In this document: positions 13,401 to 23,129 of the stretch, one piece after another
Layout: each line of letters opens with the position of its first letter
Numbering within the stretch: the first letter of the stretch is position 1
NCBI RefSeq assembly: GCF_032854445.1
Contig: NC_088295.1
Span: 75,174,028 to 75,238,027, forward strand
Reading direction: 5' to 3'
DNA: 64,000 nucleotides
Source: Liolophura sinensis
Taxonomy: Eukaryota > Mollusca > Polyplacophora > Chitonida > Chitonidae
The notes under the pieces: generated by a model
The model's input: the letters and a program-made list of their open reading frames with translations, nothing else
What the model was told of the DNA's origin: nothing
Database searches by the model: none
Position numbers and translations under genes: made by a program

Positions 13401-16400
13401 AGCAGCTTAATTTCATCTGTGTTCTGACATTTTGTGTTGTCTTTCAGCTATGCATGTGATTGGATACGGGTTCAACTTTTACCATGTGGCCACTCAGCCT
13501 ACCAAGTTCTTGTGTGTGTTTGAAACCATTGTGTTCAGGTAAGGAAATTAAGCTGAAGGGAGCTTTTAAATTACTTTCATCGACAAAAAAGTTATTTTAA
13601 TATCCTTTTCAAAAAGCAATATATTGCCACTTCTGAAATAATATACAGTTCTATTTGACATCATACATTTTGTTTTAATGTTTATATGCCCAAAATTCTT
13701 TTTTCCTTATATTCTGATATGCATATCATTCCAGATCTGAATTCCAACCAGCTTTCCATTGGTGGTTATTCGGAAATATGACAGGTAATTAGGTCACTAA
13801 TTAAGTTGCGTTGAACAAGGTTTTCCACCTGTCATCTGTATCGTTAATATTTTTATACAAAAATCAGACAAATCTGGTTCTTACCTTTCATGTTAAATAA
13901 GACTGTACATAGTATCTATTGTGCACCTTTGCTGTGTGTCCATGATCTAAAATTAAAAGTTTATTTTTCCCAGTTGCCAGATGTCATATCTAACGCAGAA
14001 GTTTTTCCATTGTTGCAGGTTTTACTGGGGTCCTGTTGACTGTGGTCATTTGTATCATCTACGTGTTCGCCACTCAAACTGCCCGCAGATATATATTTGG
14101 TGCCTTTTGGCTGACCCACAAGCTGATCTTGCCTTTGTACATCATGGCTATATTACACGGCGCCTCTGTCATCGTACAGAAGCCTCTGTTTTTTGCCTAC
14201 TTTGTCATTCCTGCCATCCTACTGACTGTGGATAAACTTGTTAGCCTCAGTCGTAAGAAGTCTCCCATTAGTGTAGTCAGAGCTGAACATCTGCCATCAG
14301 GTATGGAGTGCTGTAAAACAGTTAATCAGTTAAATTTCAATAATTTGACACAACAGTAATCTGCATATGTTCATTATTAATAGTAACCTGGTGAAATCAG
14401 TTGAGATATATATTTAGTAGTTTCAACATTTAATTATTTTCTAAAGTTTTATTGATTTAAGAGCTATTATCAGGTATATACTAACAATTTTGATGTCTGA
14501 GAAAGCAAATAGTTGACATGCATGTCACTCGCTGTAACCTTCGGTGTAAAAATGATGGCATTTTTTACAGCAATCTTCACCACATAAACTTTGGCATTTT
14601 TTACAGCAATCTTCACCACATAAACTTTGGCATTTTTTACAGCAATCTTCACCACATAAACTTTGGCATTTTTTACAGCAATCTTCACCACATAAACTGG
14701 TCAGAATTTTTCCATGCCCTTTTTGATGTAAAATTCTTGATTTGTCAAAATCATAATATTCATAAATACTAATCAGTGAAACATTTTTCTTCACACATAA
14801 AGTCCTTTTATCTGTTAATATTATGACATAGAAACTTTAATCATGTCTTTGGTTTTGGCAGATGTGACAATGATAGAGTTTAAACGTCCCCCACGGTTTG
14901 AGTACAAGTCTGGTCAGTGGGTGAGGGTTGCCTGCCTGGGCCAGTCCCCCAGCGAGTACCACCCCTTCACCCTGACCTCTGCCCCACATGAGGACACTCT
15001 CTCTGTCCACGTTAGGGCACTGGGGCCATGGACCTGGAACATCAGAAGTTTGTTTGACCCAGAGAACCTCAAAGACAGAGCCTACCCGAAGGTGAGCAAA
15101 ACAGATACAAAACAAGATTGACTGCATCTCATATTTTACTGGCATCTTTTAATGACAACACCAAAGTACTTGTAAGGATTAGCATTTGGCATGGATTTGC
15201 TTTATACTGAATTCTTATGGACACTCATTTGACTTTCTTTATAATAAACTTTTAAGAACTCTCATTTAAGTCACCTGAGTCAGAAGCTAGGTGAAAATAG
15301 GTCAAGCGAATGTCCCACACAGTGGTTACATATACTCAATCTTCTGCTTTATAATAAACTTTTAAGAACTCTCATTTAAGTCACCTGAGTCAGAAGCTAG
15401 GTGAAAATAGGTCAAGCGAATGTCCCACACAGTGGTTACATATACTCAATCTTCTGCTTTATAATAAACTTTTAAGAACTCTCATTTAAGTCACCTGAGT
15501 CAGAAGCTAGGTGAAAATAGGTCAAGCGAATGTCCCACACAGTGGTTACATATACTCAATCTTCTGCTTTATAATAAACTTTTAAGAACTCTCATTTAAG
15601 TCACCTGAGTCAGAAGCTAGGTGAAAATAGGTCAAGCGAATGTCCCACACAGTGGTTACATATACTCAATCTTCTGCTTTATAATAAACTTTTAAGAACT
15701 CTCATTTAAGCCACCTGAGTCAGAAGCTAGGTGAAAATAGGTCAAGCGAATGTCCCACACAGTGGTTACATATACTCAATCTTCTGCTTTATAATAAACT
15801 TTTAAGAACTCTCATTTAAGTCACCTGAGTCAGAAGCTAGGTGAAAATAGGCCAAGCGAATGTCCCACACAGTGGTTACATATACTTAATCTTCTGCTTT
15901 ATAATAAACTTTTAAGAACTGTTAATTGAGAATACTCATTTGACCAAACTAACAAATCTGGTACAAATAGCTCAACTGTTGTCTCACACATTTGTTGTAC
16001 TTATGCTCAGTCTGTCTTGGGATGTCTTGGCTTCACAGTTGTTTTTGCAGAGAGTGAAATCATAAGTTAACCTGGCCGATGCAAGAAATGGTGGAATGTC
16101 AAGCATGTTTGATCCATCCAGTATAGCTAAATCTTTAGACAGATATGACAAGACAATTTACAAGTTTAACCGAATATCTTCTGCATGCATTATCAATACA
16201 ACTCTGGTTATTATTACGTTATGAAGTGAATAAAGCTTTATTGTGTCTCCCATTTTCAGCTTTATGTAGATGGCCCTTACGGAGCTGGCCAGCAGGATTG
16301 GTACACCTATGACGTTTCCATCCTGGTGGGGGCAGGGATTGGAGTCACCCCGTACGCCTCCATCTTAAAGGACTTTGTCCATATGTCCCAGATCAAGAGC

Positions 16401-18658
16401 ACTTACAAAATCAGATGTCAGAAGGTAAGAGCCCCTCTTAATGTTGTGGTCCAGAGTGGGGCAAAGTTTTCTGAATTTCCTTAGCATGCAGCACACAAAA
16501 TCGTGAACTTTTTCAAATATGAAATGGCAACTTTAAATGTAATTTATTTCCCAATAAAATTGAATATGGAGTGTACTGGCTGAATTGATGAACTGAAGGG
16601 CAAATTCAAAAAAAGTGTTATTTTTTTTCCTTGTGGACAGAATACTATAAAAATATGAATGAATAACGGCCTCATGTACATGCAGACAGACTGAAGATTT
16701 AGGTGATCTAGTGGTTAGAGCGGCTTCTTTGTTTCGGTCTTAGTCAGAACTCAGAGGTTAGAACAAGTAAATTGGACTGGTTGGCCTGGTGTCATTATAA
16801 TTTGACTGGGTGGGGTGTCATGTCTGGTGTCTTTGGCATGATACTTCATTGGCGGTACAATCTAATGTGGTATCCATGCCTTTCTCAACAGGTGTATGTA
16901 CATGTGTATATTCATTTATCCTGAATTTAATCCTGTTAAAGCATGTGTTATAACAGATTACTGTAAAGGACCTAAAATTTTGCTCCTCACTTTGTTGCAC
17001 ATTTTGCCTGATTCTGCGAGTTTTGCTGATCTTAGAAAGGTGTTTTGAGGTTTTGTGGAAGGTAGGATGATATCCTATGGAAAAAATATAAGTTTCAGTA
17101 TTGTAGAACATTCATTTGCCTCTAAAAATACAAGTGTTTGGACAAATTTGAGGTCATTTACCGTATTACAGTAATCACCATTTACATTGTTACACCTAGA
17201 TATTTATCCTGACTAAGAGTGCTCTCTGTGTGATGATGAAATGTCGTGTTTGTTTCAGCTGTACTTCGTATGGGTGACGGGAAGTCAGCGCCATTACGAA
17301 TGGCTGATTGACATCCTCAGACAAGTCGAAGACGTGGACCTCAGTGGCATTGTCACCATCGATATCTTCATCACCCAGTTTTTCCAGAAGTTTGATTTAC
17401 GAACAGCTCTGCTGGTGAGTCAGTCTTAATAACTTATAATATAACTTATATTCTTTTTTTTTGTCTGAAATATTTTACGTTAGCTGTATTTTTTCAGTAA
17501 AGTGCAGACTTGACATAACATTGGAGAAGAATATTCTGTTATACAATACATTGCCTTACAGCATGGAAGGCCTAATCAGTGCATTTTAACCTGGACAGGA
17601 GTATACAATAAGCATTAGTATCCATAATTAACGTTGAATTTTATTTCAGGATATATTTAGTTTAGTCAATTCAGTAAAATAAATTTTCAATATTATGCTC
17701 ATGTTAGATTCACTGATTCACTGATTAGCCCTCGTGTGCCATAAATCAAAGATAGTCAAAAGGGACGTCACCATGATGTCGGCCATAATCATGGTGACTG
17801 GGTGGGGTGTACTGTAAATTCAAAATTCCCGAATTGATGATTGCTGCCAGATATTGACAGTAACATGTTATTAAAACTGCGATTTCAGTACATCTGTGAG
17901 GAGCATTTTCAGAAGTTATCAGGTGGCAGGAGTGTGTTCACGGGACTGAAGGCTAATACCCACTTTGGTCGACCTCAGCTGTCTAAGATGATGGAGGCTG
18001 TGAACAAGTCTCATCCACAGGTAAGTCCATTACAGTGTAGTCTCTCTGGTCATAGGTGGGAAGGTTTGCAAGCATCCTGCAGATGGTTGTTGGTTTCCTC
18101 TGGCTCAGCTCAGTTTCCTCCCTCCATAATGGTGGATACCAATAAAATAAAAAAATAAACCCTACAGTGTAGCCAGTAATGGCAGTGATATCAGTCCATG
18201 AAGAGTGCATTCTCAGTTAAGTCAGGTAATTGGCCTGAGTGACTAGTGGAAATCGAAGTGATGCTAGATATTTACAAGTTTTCCATTTTGGTTTATGTTG
18301 TAAAATTTTTGGTAATCAAGAAATCAAGGTATTCATGGTGATGTTTAATAAAATATGTACTTGTATGTGATTTGACTTTGAAGTTTGGCAGTGAAATAGG
18401 ACATACAGAAGTACAAATTTATAATTTAAAATCTGTGACATAAAGTCTTGATTGTGTTTAAGAAATGTATTAAAGTCTGGACTTTAATGCTCAGTGATGT
18501 CAATGTTTATAATATGGTGCTGGTTGTGTTGACAGGTGCGTAAGGTAGGCGTATTCAGCTGTGGACCGCCTGGACTGACCAAAGGTGTGGAGAAAGCCTG
18601 CATGGAGTCAAGTAGAACAACCAAAGCACTCTTCGAACATCATTTTGAAAATTTCTAA
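533..18658 (+). CDS. DUOX: Dual oxidase (DUOX), 3' three-quarters of the gene, 25 exons
   Basis: Membrane NADPH oxidase with an N-terminal peroxidase-homology ectodomain; it passes electrons from cytosolic NADPH through FAD and two hemes to O2, releasing H2O2 outside. Exons: 533-629, 1019-1088, 2161-2263, 2876-3056, 3664-3849, 4313-4434, 5182-5317, 6613-6735, 7082-7287, 7673-7858, 8319-8390, 8991-9126, 9479-9575, 10339-10514, 10662-10713, 11353-11630, 12657-12887, 13448-13538, 13735-13784, 14019-14300, 14862-15091, 16260-16424, 17259-17414, 17889-18020, 18536-18658 (stop TAA). They total about 3.68 kb (about 1,225 residues), matching the vertebrate DUOX length from the same point. Every junction is GT-AG and phase-compatible except 3056/3664; exons 3664-3849 and 5182-5317 each contain one surplus base. 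The first exons are left of the window. DUOXA, next to DUOX in vertebrates, is not seen on this side. Identity is very secure; whether the locus is intact is not. Confidence 0.96.
2280..2470. repeat. Dispersed repeat R1, copy in a DUOX intron
   Basis: Shares an ordered set of short blocks (gattctgagagtttt, ggatgatatcct, agtttcagc-like, attttatgac) with 16925-17150 and 40605-40800. The copies are old and diverged. No ORF or terminal structure seen; class unknown. Confidence 0.45.
3260..3341 (+). CDS. Possible alternative terminal exon in a DUOX intron
   Basis: A strong acceptor (tgtgctttacag) ends at 3259. The following sequence joins the phase-2 donor at 3056 in frame and gives 26 lysine- and asparagine-rich codons before a TGA at 3339-3341. 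An AATAAA lies at 3586-3591. Used as a last exon it would give a peroxidase-domain-only product. The exon has no family signature and may be chance; it matters because the main downstream exon (3664) does not join this donor in frame. Confidence 0.2.
4747..4907 (+). repeat. SINE family 1, 5'-truncated copy
   Basis: Forward orientation: tgggaaggtctgacaacaacctgcg, the gggtttccccc...ctcagtttcctc core, ataatgctgactgccgtcgt, then an (aaat)n tail. It lacks the tRNA-like head and lies in the DUOX intron after the exon ending at 4434. Pieces of the word pattern also occur at 10938-10985. Confidence 0.8.
5182..6735 (+). CDS. DUOX: DUOX exons for the ectodomain end and first membrane helix
   Basis: Exon 5182-5317 gives [20 protein letters not shown], a Cys-rich end of the ectodomain, then GYDYF and, after one surplus t in the run at about 5257-5261, [19 protein letters not shown], the start of the first transmembrane segment. 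Exon 6613-6735 completes the helix ([11 protein letters not shown]) and continues into a basic cytosolic stretch ([19 protein letters not shown]). The donor at 5318 is gttagt. The intron between them holds a full-length SINE (5338-5613) and a diverged duplicated segment. Confidence 0.88.
5338..5613 (-). repeat. SINE family 1, near full-length copy
   Basis: Reverse orientation, from the (tttta/tttat)n tail and ttacgccgtactcaagaata to the tRNA-related head ending in agccacggaggccgcc. Read on the minus strand, the head has a pol III A-box-like gtggctcatttgg and a B-box-like gagttcaagtcc. ORFs of 60-113 codons across it are by-products of the repeat. It lies in a DUOX intron. Confidence 0.85.
5733..6300. 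repeat. Diverged direct duplication within a DUOX intron
   Basis: Segment 5733-5890 and segment 6180-6300 share an ordered set of blocks: ctca-ccttt(t/c), gcatatgaaagagaaatttc versus gcatgtaaagagcaactttc, gcaatttat, gattttgg(g/a)gacaaaac, ttggttgg and agaata(c/a)tgcc(c/t)tcagaa. Between them (about 6008-6125) is a decayed SINE-like tail with tttcctcctcccacaatgat and an (aaat)n end. Confidence 0.55.
7082..8390 (+). CDS. DUOX: DUOX exons for the PH-like juxtamembrane domain
   Basis: Three exons, 7082-7287, 7673-7858 and 8319-8390, encode the cytosolic region between the first membrane helix and the EF-hands. Visible blocks are [28 protein letters not shown], the helical [17 protein letters not shown] and [20 protein letters not shown]. 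Order and spacing match vertebrate DUOX, where this region folds as a PH-like domain contacting the dehydrogenase. The joins are phase-compatible and I see no frame problem in these exons. Confidence 0.9.
7911..7972. repeat. (GT)n and poly-G tract
   Basis: gtgtgtgtgtg, then a second gt run and two long g runs, in the DUOX intron after the exon ending at 7858. Homopolymer g runs of this kind also occur at about 4119-4132 and 20346-20374, and are likely sites of sequencing indels. Confidence 0.85.
8991..10713 (+). CDS. DUOX: DUOX exons for the EF-hand module
   Basis: Exons 8991-9126, 9479-9575, 10339-10514 and 10662-10713. The first loop, [12 protein letters not shown], is a canonical calcium loop (D, N, D, Y, S, E at positions 1, 3, 5, 7, 9, 12). 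At the second position the reading is [14 protein letters not shown], which lacks the first Asp and the usual spacing, where vertebrate DUOX has an intact loop. A third, degenerate hand-like region ends FPEFCQIF. So only one calcium site looks intact. The intron at 9576-10338 is almost entirely a minisatellite made from this exon's own 3' end and splice donor. Confidence 0.9.
9567..10275 (+). repeat. 32-bp minisatellite of duplicated exon end plus 5' splice site
   Basis: About 22 units, mostly 32 bp (two of 29 bp). Each contains ctcttcaag then taagctctg/taagttctg or tgagttctg. The first unit is the real junction of DUOX exon 9479-9575 (CTCTTCAA|GTAAG), so every later unit repeats the last exonic bases and the donor. 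A final decayed copy (gtaatt) is at 10274. In the exon's frame the donor bases read AAG TAA, so use of any later donor would add an immediate stop codon. Confidence 0.97.
11023..11173 (-). repeat. SINE family 1, 5'-truncated, with 13-bp target-site duplication
   Basis: Reverse orientation, from the (ttta)n tail through tgattggtgttttacgccgt to agaccttcccacg. It is flanked by identical tcttcaattcata at 11010-11022 and 11174-11186, so the insertion boundaries are exact. It lacks the tRNA head, consistent with incomplete target-primed reverse transcription. It lies in the DUOX intron before exon 11353. Confidence 0.93.
11353..11630 (+). CDS. DUOX: DUOX exon: triplicated KGST linker and first oxidase-core helix
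   Basis: After the EF-hands a basic linker carries three near-identical blocks, [16 protein letters not shown] and KGSTSSLN, each preceded by a basic residue (R, R, H). These resemble basophilic kinase sites (R-K-x-S/T), which is a prediction only. They are followed by [15 protein letters not shown], then the hydrophobic [20 protein letters not shown], the first helix of the NOX membrane core. The acceptor at 11352 is set by phase: the phase-2 end of the previous exon plus the T at 11353 gives Ser, while the two other nearby AGs would shift frame. Confidence 0.9.
11891..12145 (+). repeat. SINE family 2, with 12-bp target-site duplication
   Basis: The head ccctgatagcataggtagag resembles a tRNA A-box region. 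The body has ggaggcttacttgcc, cgaagcagcactagataata, agagcggtggaaatctgtcc and tgactgaaaaattgttaag, and the tail is (actc)n. Flanked by ctaaaaacaccc at 11879-11890 and 12146-12157. Compared with the copy at 52746-53108 it has an internal deletion that includes the B-box region. Confidence 0.9.
12657..14300 (+). CDS. DUOX: DUOX exons for the heme-bearing transmembrane core
   Basis: Exons 12657-12887, 13448-13538, 13735-13784 and 14019-14300 encode the ferric-reductase-like helices. The four heme-ligating histidines of the NOX family are all present with family spacing: His in AFHKVIAW and, 14 residues on, in AMHVIG; His in WLTHKL and, 13 residues on, in [21 protein letters not shown] is the usual second-helix signature. 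The segment ends [20 protein letters not shown], the conserved entry into the FAD domain. No frame problems here, so the oxidase core looks functional. Confidence 0.95.
14557..14700. repeat. 36-bp minisatellite, four copies
   Basis: Four essentially identical 36-bp units starting ggcattttttacag, in the DUOX intron 14301-14861. Each unit contains attttttacag, which looks like a 3' splice acceptor. The unit length is a multiple of 3, so ORFs of 73-89 codons open on both strands; they are not gene evidence. Confidence 0.95.
14862..18658 (+). CDS. DUOX: DUOX exons for the FAD- and NADPH-binding dehydrogenase domain
   Basis: Exons 14862-15091, 16260-16424, 17259-17414, 17889-18020 and 18536-18658. 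FAD site: [13 protein letters not shown] and [16 protein letters not shown] site: [52 protein letters not shown] and [16 protein letters not shown]. The protein ends EHHFENF with TAA at 18656-18658; an aromatic FENF end is typical of DUOX/NOX. All joins are in frame. The intron at 15092-16259 carries a 110-bp tandem array and that at 18021-18535 a truncated SINE. Confidence 0.95.
15231..15920. repeat. 110-bp tandem array, about six copies
   Basis: Period exactly 110 bp (ataataaact at 15241, 15351, 15461, 15571, 15681, 15791, 15901), in the DUOX intron 15092-16259. Units differ by only one or two bases (for example aagccacc versus aagtcacc), so the array is young or homogenised. No ORF or splice-like function seen. 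Confidence 0.97.
16690..16870 (+). repeat. tRNA-derived SINE, family 2 head with a different 3' body
   Basis: gtgatctagtggttagagcgg is A-box-like. It is followed by actggttggcctggtgtcat, gactgggtggggtgtcatg and tctttggcatgatacttca. Related pieces occur at 17775-17815, 23130-23290 and 47385-47515. It lies in the DUOX intron 16425-17258. Confidence 0.65.
16925..17150. repeat. Dispersed repeat R1, second copy
   Basis: Contains gattctgcgagtttt, ggatgatatcctatgg, agtttcagtattgtag and gcctctaaaaata in the same order as the copies at 2280 and 40605. It lies in a DUOX intron. Confidence 0.45.
18041..18162 (+). repeat. SINE family 1, 5'-truncated, with 10-bp target-site duplication
   Basis: gtgggaaggtttgcaagcatc, then the ggtttcctctggctcagctc core and an (aaat)n tail. 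Flanked by tacagtgtag at 18031-18040 and 18163-18172. It inserted only about 20 bp after the donor of DUOX exon 17889-18020. Confidence 0.9.
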
Positions 18659-19750
18659 ATATGAAAAAGATTTTACAAGGTTTCAGTGCAATGCACATGG
18701 TCATGTACCTGTGTAATCTTTGTTTGGTTGCTGTGTGTGTTAAACATATTTAATTTGTGGATAAATTGAAGACAAACGACTGTAGTAATGGCATGCATGA
18801 GAGGGAAGGGAGTGTTAATGTAAATTCCAGTCTTGCTGTTTAGCCTTAGACCGTGTCTCACAACATGGCAGTAAAGAGCGTGCTGGTAATCATAACGATG
18901 CTTACCATGTTGACCTATAATAGGGCAGGAAATTACGAAAATCCACCGAGTTCATGGTTAAGGTAGGTGCTGCAGGTAGCGTGAACATGTGATAATATTC
19001 CACTGAATTCATCTAATGTAAAGTATGTATGATAATATTTTCCTATGCTCAATTGTTTCATGTACAGTTTTTAGACCTGTGTGTGTATGAAATACACATT
19101 AATCCCATTGACAAGCTACATTAAAATACATTAACAAATGGTGTAATTCTGGTCAAATATACGTTATTGTTTTCTTTAACATCCTGTATATTATGTTAAC
19201 TGGGGCAGATTGTAAAAGGCAAATGAAGCCGTGCACATGTGTGCTGTCAAGTTTCCTCAGTGATGTTTGCGTCTGTGTATATGTTGTTTTATCTGTTCAT
19301 TTTATGTGTCATATTTTATGGGTGCTTCTGACGAAGTCAGGTTGTTGACTTTCACTTTCGTTTTATATCCCTTCTGACTGCAGTTTGGATAATCTGTACA
19401 ATTAAGGTACAAGTATTCAGGTTACTATCATTAACCGGTGCTTATAGTGTAACGACAGGACTATCAGCGTTACCTCGGGCTACTCTCCAACTAAAGTTGT
19501 TGGTCTGACATATCAACGGAGTTTTAGTTCAGTTTATATTCAGGTTGTTGTTGTACTGGCTTGTCAAACATACAGCAACTTTTATGGAATTACGATTGGT
19601 GTGTACTAACCGCTTGTGTCCGAGTAACGAACATTTCAAGCCCATTTGAACTCGACATGAAATATTTATCTGAAGGCTTTATTCCGTCTGGTTTCCCTCT
19701 TTTTCCTACATAGAGAACAGGGACTGAAATGTTGACTGCCATCTCGTCTG
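18659..19750. other. DUOX 3' UTR and flank
   Basis: No gene seen. An ATTAAA variant poly(A) signal lies at 19120-19125; I see no AATAAA close to the stop codon. The transcript end is therefore uncertain. Confidence 0.4.
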
Positions 19751-19757
19751 GATCCTG

Positions 19758-19952
19758 CTCACGTGCAGCGGAAGTGTTGCCAAAGGGAATTACGCAATGC
19801 GGGAATCCCTCATAGTGTGAGGGATTTTGATTGGTTCAATGCGAGGTCATGGCTCGTGACCTTTCAGTATAAATACGGAGCCCGCGTTCCGTCGGCATTT
19901 TTCGGAAAAATTGCAAAAGCACAGTTTAGTTAAAGTTATTCGACCAGAGATG
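19758..19952 (+). promoter_or_regulatory. Promoter-like block: E-box, inverted CCAAT, TATA, short ORF
   Basis: In order on the + strand: CACGTG (about 19760), an inverted repeat tccctca-tagtg-tgaggga (about 19806-19824), ATTGG (inverted CCAAT) near 19830-19834, TATAAATA at 19868-19875, and a start about 29 bp downstream near 19897. The first ATG is at 19950. The block is more GC- and CpG-rich than its surroundings. No recognisable gene follows within several kb, so its product is unknown. It could be a lone core promoter or the 5' end of an unrecognised gene. Confidence 0.45.
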
Positions 19953-20000
19953 GCACAGCGACAGCTCAGTGTGGGTGATGGCCATACCACTTTAAGTTAA
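19950..20000 (+). CDS. Possible short ORF or first coding exon after the 19.8-kb promoter
   Basis: ATG at 19950 opens MAQRQLSVGDGHTTLS and stops at 19998-20000. A possible donor (gtgatg) follows MAQRQLSV, so it may be a first exon, but I cannot find an exon to join. The context of the ATG (gaccagagATGG) is good. Function unknown. Confidence 0.25.
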   Translation: MAQRQLSVGDGHTTLS

Positions 20001-21655
20001 ATTACAGCACATGGTTTGTTACTGGTATAGAAATATCGGTACACCAAGCACATGGTAATTATAATAGTCATGCTATGTAGATCATTACGACGTCACCAAA
20101 TTCGGTGGAATCCCAGTTGTGCATTTCATTGTCTACCATGTAGACAGCGATTACACTGGCGTAATAACTTAATATCGATACTACGAGTCTATGCGGGGTG
20201 GTAGTTAGTAACCTGCTACTCACCATACCAATCTTGAGATCCTTGAAGAGTAATTTAGCCAAAGCAATACGTGAAAGGTGAAGTCGGAGTTTATCCAATC
20301 TATTGTCACCCCTACTAAATCCGGTGGTGGATGTTGATGGACTGTTCCTTGGGGGTTGGGGGGGGGGGGGGGGGAGGTCCTACGGGTGGAGCTGTTTATA
20401 GACTGACGTTCGGGAGAGAATCTGGCTGTTGACGGCTTGTTAAGGTGTCACCGTGATTCATGCCAGTGTTCGTAGAGATCGCAGCAATTGAGGACGAGAT
20501 GATACTGAAGAGATGTGTTATTTAGGTAACATGGACTGATCATTCCACCAATTTCGGTGTATTCTGTTCTGTACTAGCAGTAAGTGTCTCAAGCATTTAT
20601 GAACACATAGGCCTGTTTATGACCTTGGAAATCAGTTATGTGGAGATGCATATTATTTAATCTGAAATGAACATACCACCATTTATGGTGATATTAGTTT
20701 CAATATCCAGTTCATTATGCACTACCTCCTTTTCACCATATTAGAAACCGGAAGATTACAGAAGCTTACCCTGCCTATCTGGTACCTGGAAGATGATAGA
20801 GGCACCCAAGGGATACTTTAACTTTTCGGAATCGTTTATTCCACTCGCGCGAACCGTTTGTTAATTTTGTTGTAATGAAATGTTCATCTATAACTGTATT
20901 CCTAGTCTTTGTTTTCTATGAGTCTGTTATTTCTTTAGATCATTATACTGTCTTATATTTATTATAGCACCCAGGAACCCCATAGGTCATTAGAGTACCT
21001 TAAACTCTAATGTCCGTTCTTCCTCTGGGATCTTATGTTTGGAGATTTATTAGAGAATTTTCTACAATAACAATTATCCCGGGGGTAGGGTGCGACAATA
21101 GTAAACTGTATTAAATGCTGATGTAAGATGAAAAACGGCAAAAAGGCCTCCCTGCAGAGATGTGTGTAAATGTTAAGTCGTGTATTACTGGATGAATGCC
21201 CTGCATTCGTGTTTGATGTAATAGGACGTCACCCAAGAAACACTTTAGAACCATTCATTCAGCTCAGTCTACAAATATCAAATTTTATTGATATTAGCTC
21301 TACGTCGCCATCAAAGTAAGCTGAGATTGTTTGTACATAAGATTTGTGGTATTTTTATTCTATGTGATGATATTTCTGTTATTCATATAGCATTTGTTAC
21401 TGATAGATTGTTACTTCTGAAGAGATGTTAAGTGACGAAGTCAACCAAAGTCTTTCGGATAAAAGTGAATTTTCCTATCACAGTTGTGATGGATGTCTCT
21501 TTAAAGTTTATATCACTTTTTTATGAGTTTTTGGTATTTTGGGATATAAATATTTATATAGGACGATATATCTTCAGTACAAACATGGAAGCCAGTCGAA
21601 CATAGATTTTGTACATCGTTGGTAATAAACAATTCCATGACACTTATTTCGTCTT
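20001..21655. other. Unassigned intergenic stretch
   Basis: AT-rich, no convincing exon on either strand. A long g run is at 20346-20374. An AATAAA lies near 21624, too far from either neighbour to assign. Confidence 0.5.
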
Positions 21656-21660
21656 ATTTT

Positions 21661-21898
21661 TCTATTCTGAAATACTTGTGTTCTCGTGGTTTCTCGATGC
21701 GAGATCGTTCAGTTCTAAGGAACCAGTGTTTTTGTGGTTTCTAGATGCGGGATGATTTTTTTTCTGAAATACCTGTGTTCTCGTGGTTTCTAGATGCGGG
21801 ATCGTTCTATTCTGAGACAGCCGTGTTTTCGTGGTTTCTAGATGCGAGATGATTCTGTACTGAAATACCTGTGTTCCCGTAGTTTCTAGATGCGAGTC
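21661..21898. repeat. About 58-bp tandem array, four diverged copies
   Basis: Repeating gtgttctcgtggtttctagatgcgag with interspersed atcgttct/atgattct. The copies have diverged more than the DUOX intron arrays. A 109-codon minus-strand ORF across it (repeating SHLETT and Q/E-rich words) is repeat-derived. The adjoining 21900-22790 shows no gene. Confidence 0.9.
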
Positions 21899-22798
21899 CA
21901 TTGAGCTCTCTATATAAGTAGCACTGTCGGTCGGCGGAATTGTTGATATTTTAACTTTAACTGGTATGAGGAGTTGAGTGCAGAACAACATTGGCTCGTG
22001 TGAAAGTTCGCTCAGACTTTCTTTGAAGGCTACATGTCCTTCACCAATATTACATTAGAGTGAAAATGTATGTCAGTTGTGGGAAAGTTTGTTATTGAGC
22101 CCACCTTGCCAAAGGACTGTGGAAGGTAAACTGGCACTCCCGTTTCCTTCGCTCATAAAAATGACCGCCATCTTAAAAATGACAAATTCTTTAGTTTGAC
22201 ATTATGCACAAACATAATTAAATAAACAGAGGATTTTGCACAATGAAGGTTGAATACAATAAACATTGTTCGAGTGAAGGGTGCAAATGAGATGTGGAAA
22301 CGCGTCTCGTGGGTTATTATTTCTACCTTTCACAAGAACAATATTTATGGTATTCAATCTTCACTGTACAATACTCTATTTATTATTTATATCCTGACAT
22401 TTTCTCTACATGTATGTAAATGCGTAACAGTTTTTCTGTTGCATTCATGAAAAAAATAAGCAATGTACCATCTTCGTCGTATTTCTGATTTTATTCATAC
22501 GCGCTGCAATTTCGTTCACGTCCGCGCTCACAAAATATTTTTACAGTTTTAAACGCTGTCTGTAAGTAATTATACATTCTACAAAGGTGTTTAATGCTAA
22601 TGTAAAATAGGTATTTACGTAAATTAATCACATGAAGAATTTGTAAAATGTAATAACAAAAGTGATATCTAACTAGTGAAGATATCATTTTTATCAGTGA
22701 AGGAAATGCTGGGATTTCACTGATGTATAAATAATAAGTATTGATTTAAACTGCCACTGCATGGGTCACGGATTAACTGCGAATTAAAGTCGATTATT

Positions 22799-23093
22799 CG
22801 ATTTATTTATTTCACTTATATGTCGGCGACTAGCATTATGGTCGTGTGTACTATATTATACCATGAAAGTTATATACAGAGCCGAAAGTAAACGTCTCAT
22901 TTCTTGATATAAACGTCTAACTACATGTATTCTGGTTGTTGTAGATTGCCATTCTTGTAGGCTTGCGACCTGCAGCTAGATTTATTTATTCATTTATTTG
23001 ATTGGTGTTTTACGCCGTACTCAAGAATATTTCATTTATACGACAGCGGCCAGCATTATGGTGGGAGGAAACCGGGCAGAGCCTGGAGGAAAA
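22799..23093 (-). repeat. Two SINE family 1 fragments
   Basis: 22799-22845 is a short relic (cacttatatgtcggcgactagcatt). 22981-23093 is a better-preserved 3' half, from the tttatttattcatttatttg tail to ggaggaaaccgggcagagcctgg. Both are in reverse orientation and have no readable target-site duplication. Confidence 0.75.
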
Positions 23094-23129
23094 ACATCTT
23101 CATACATTTACCAAAGGCTTTAACAATGA

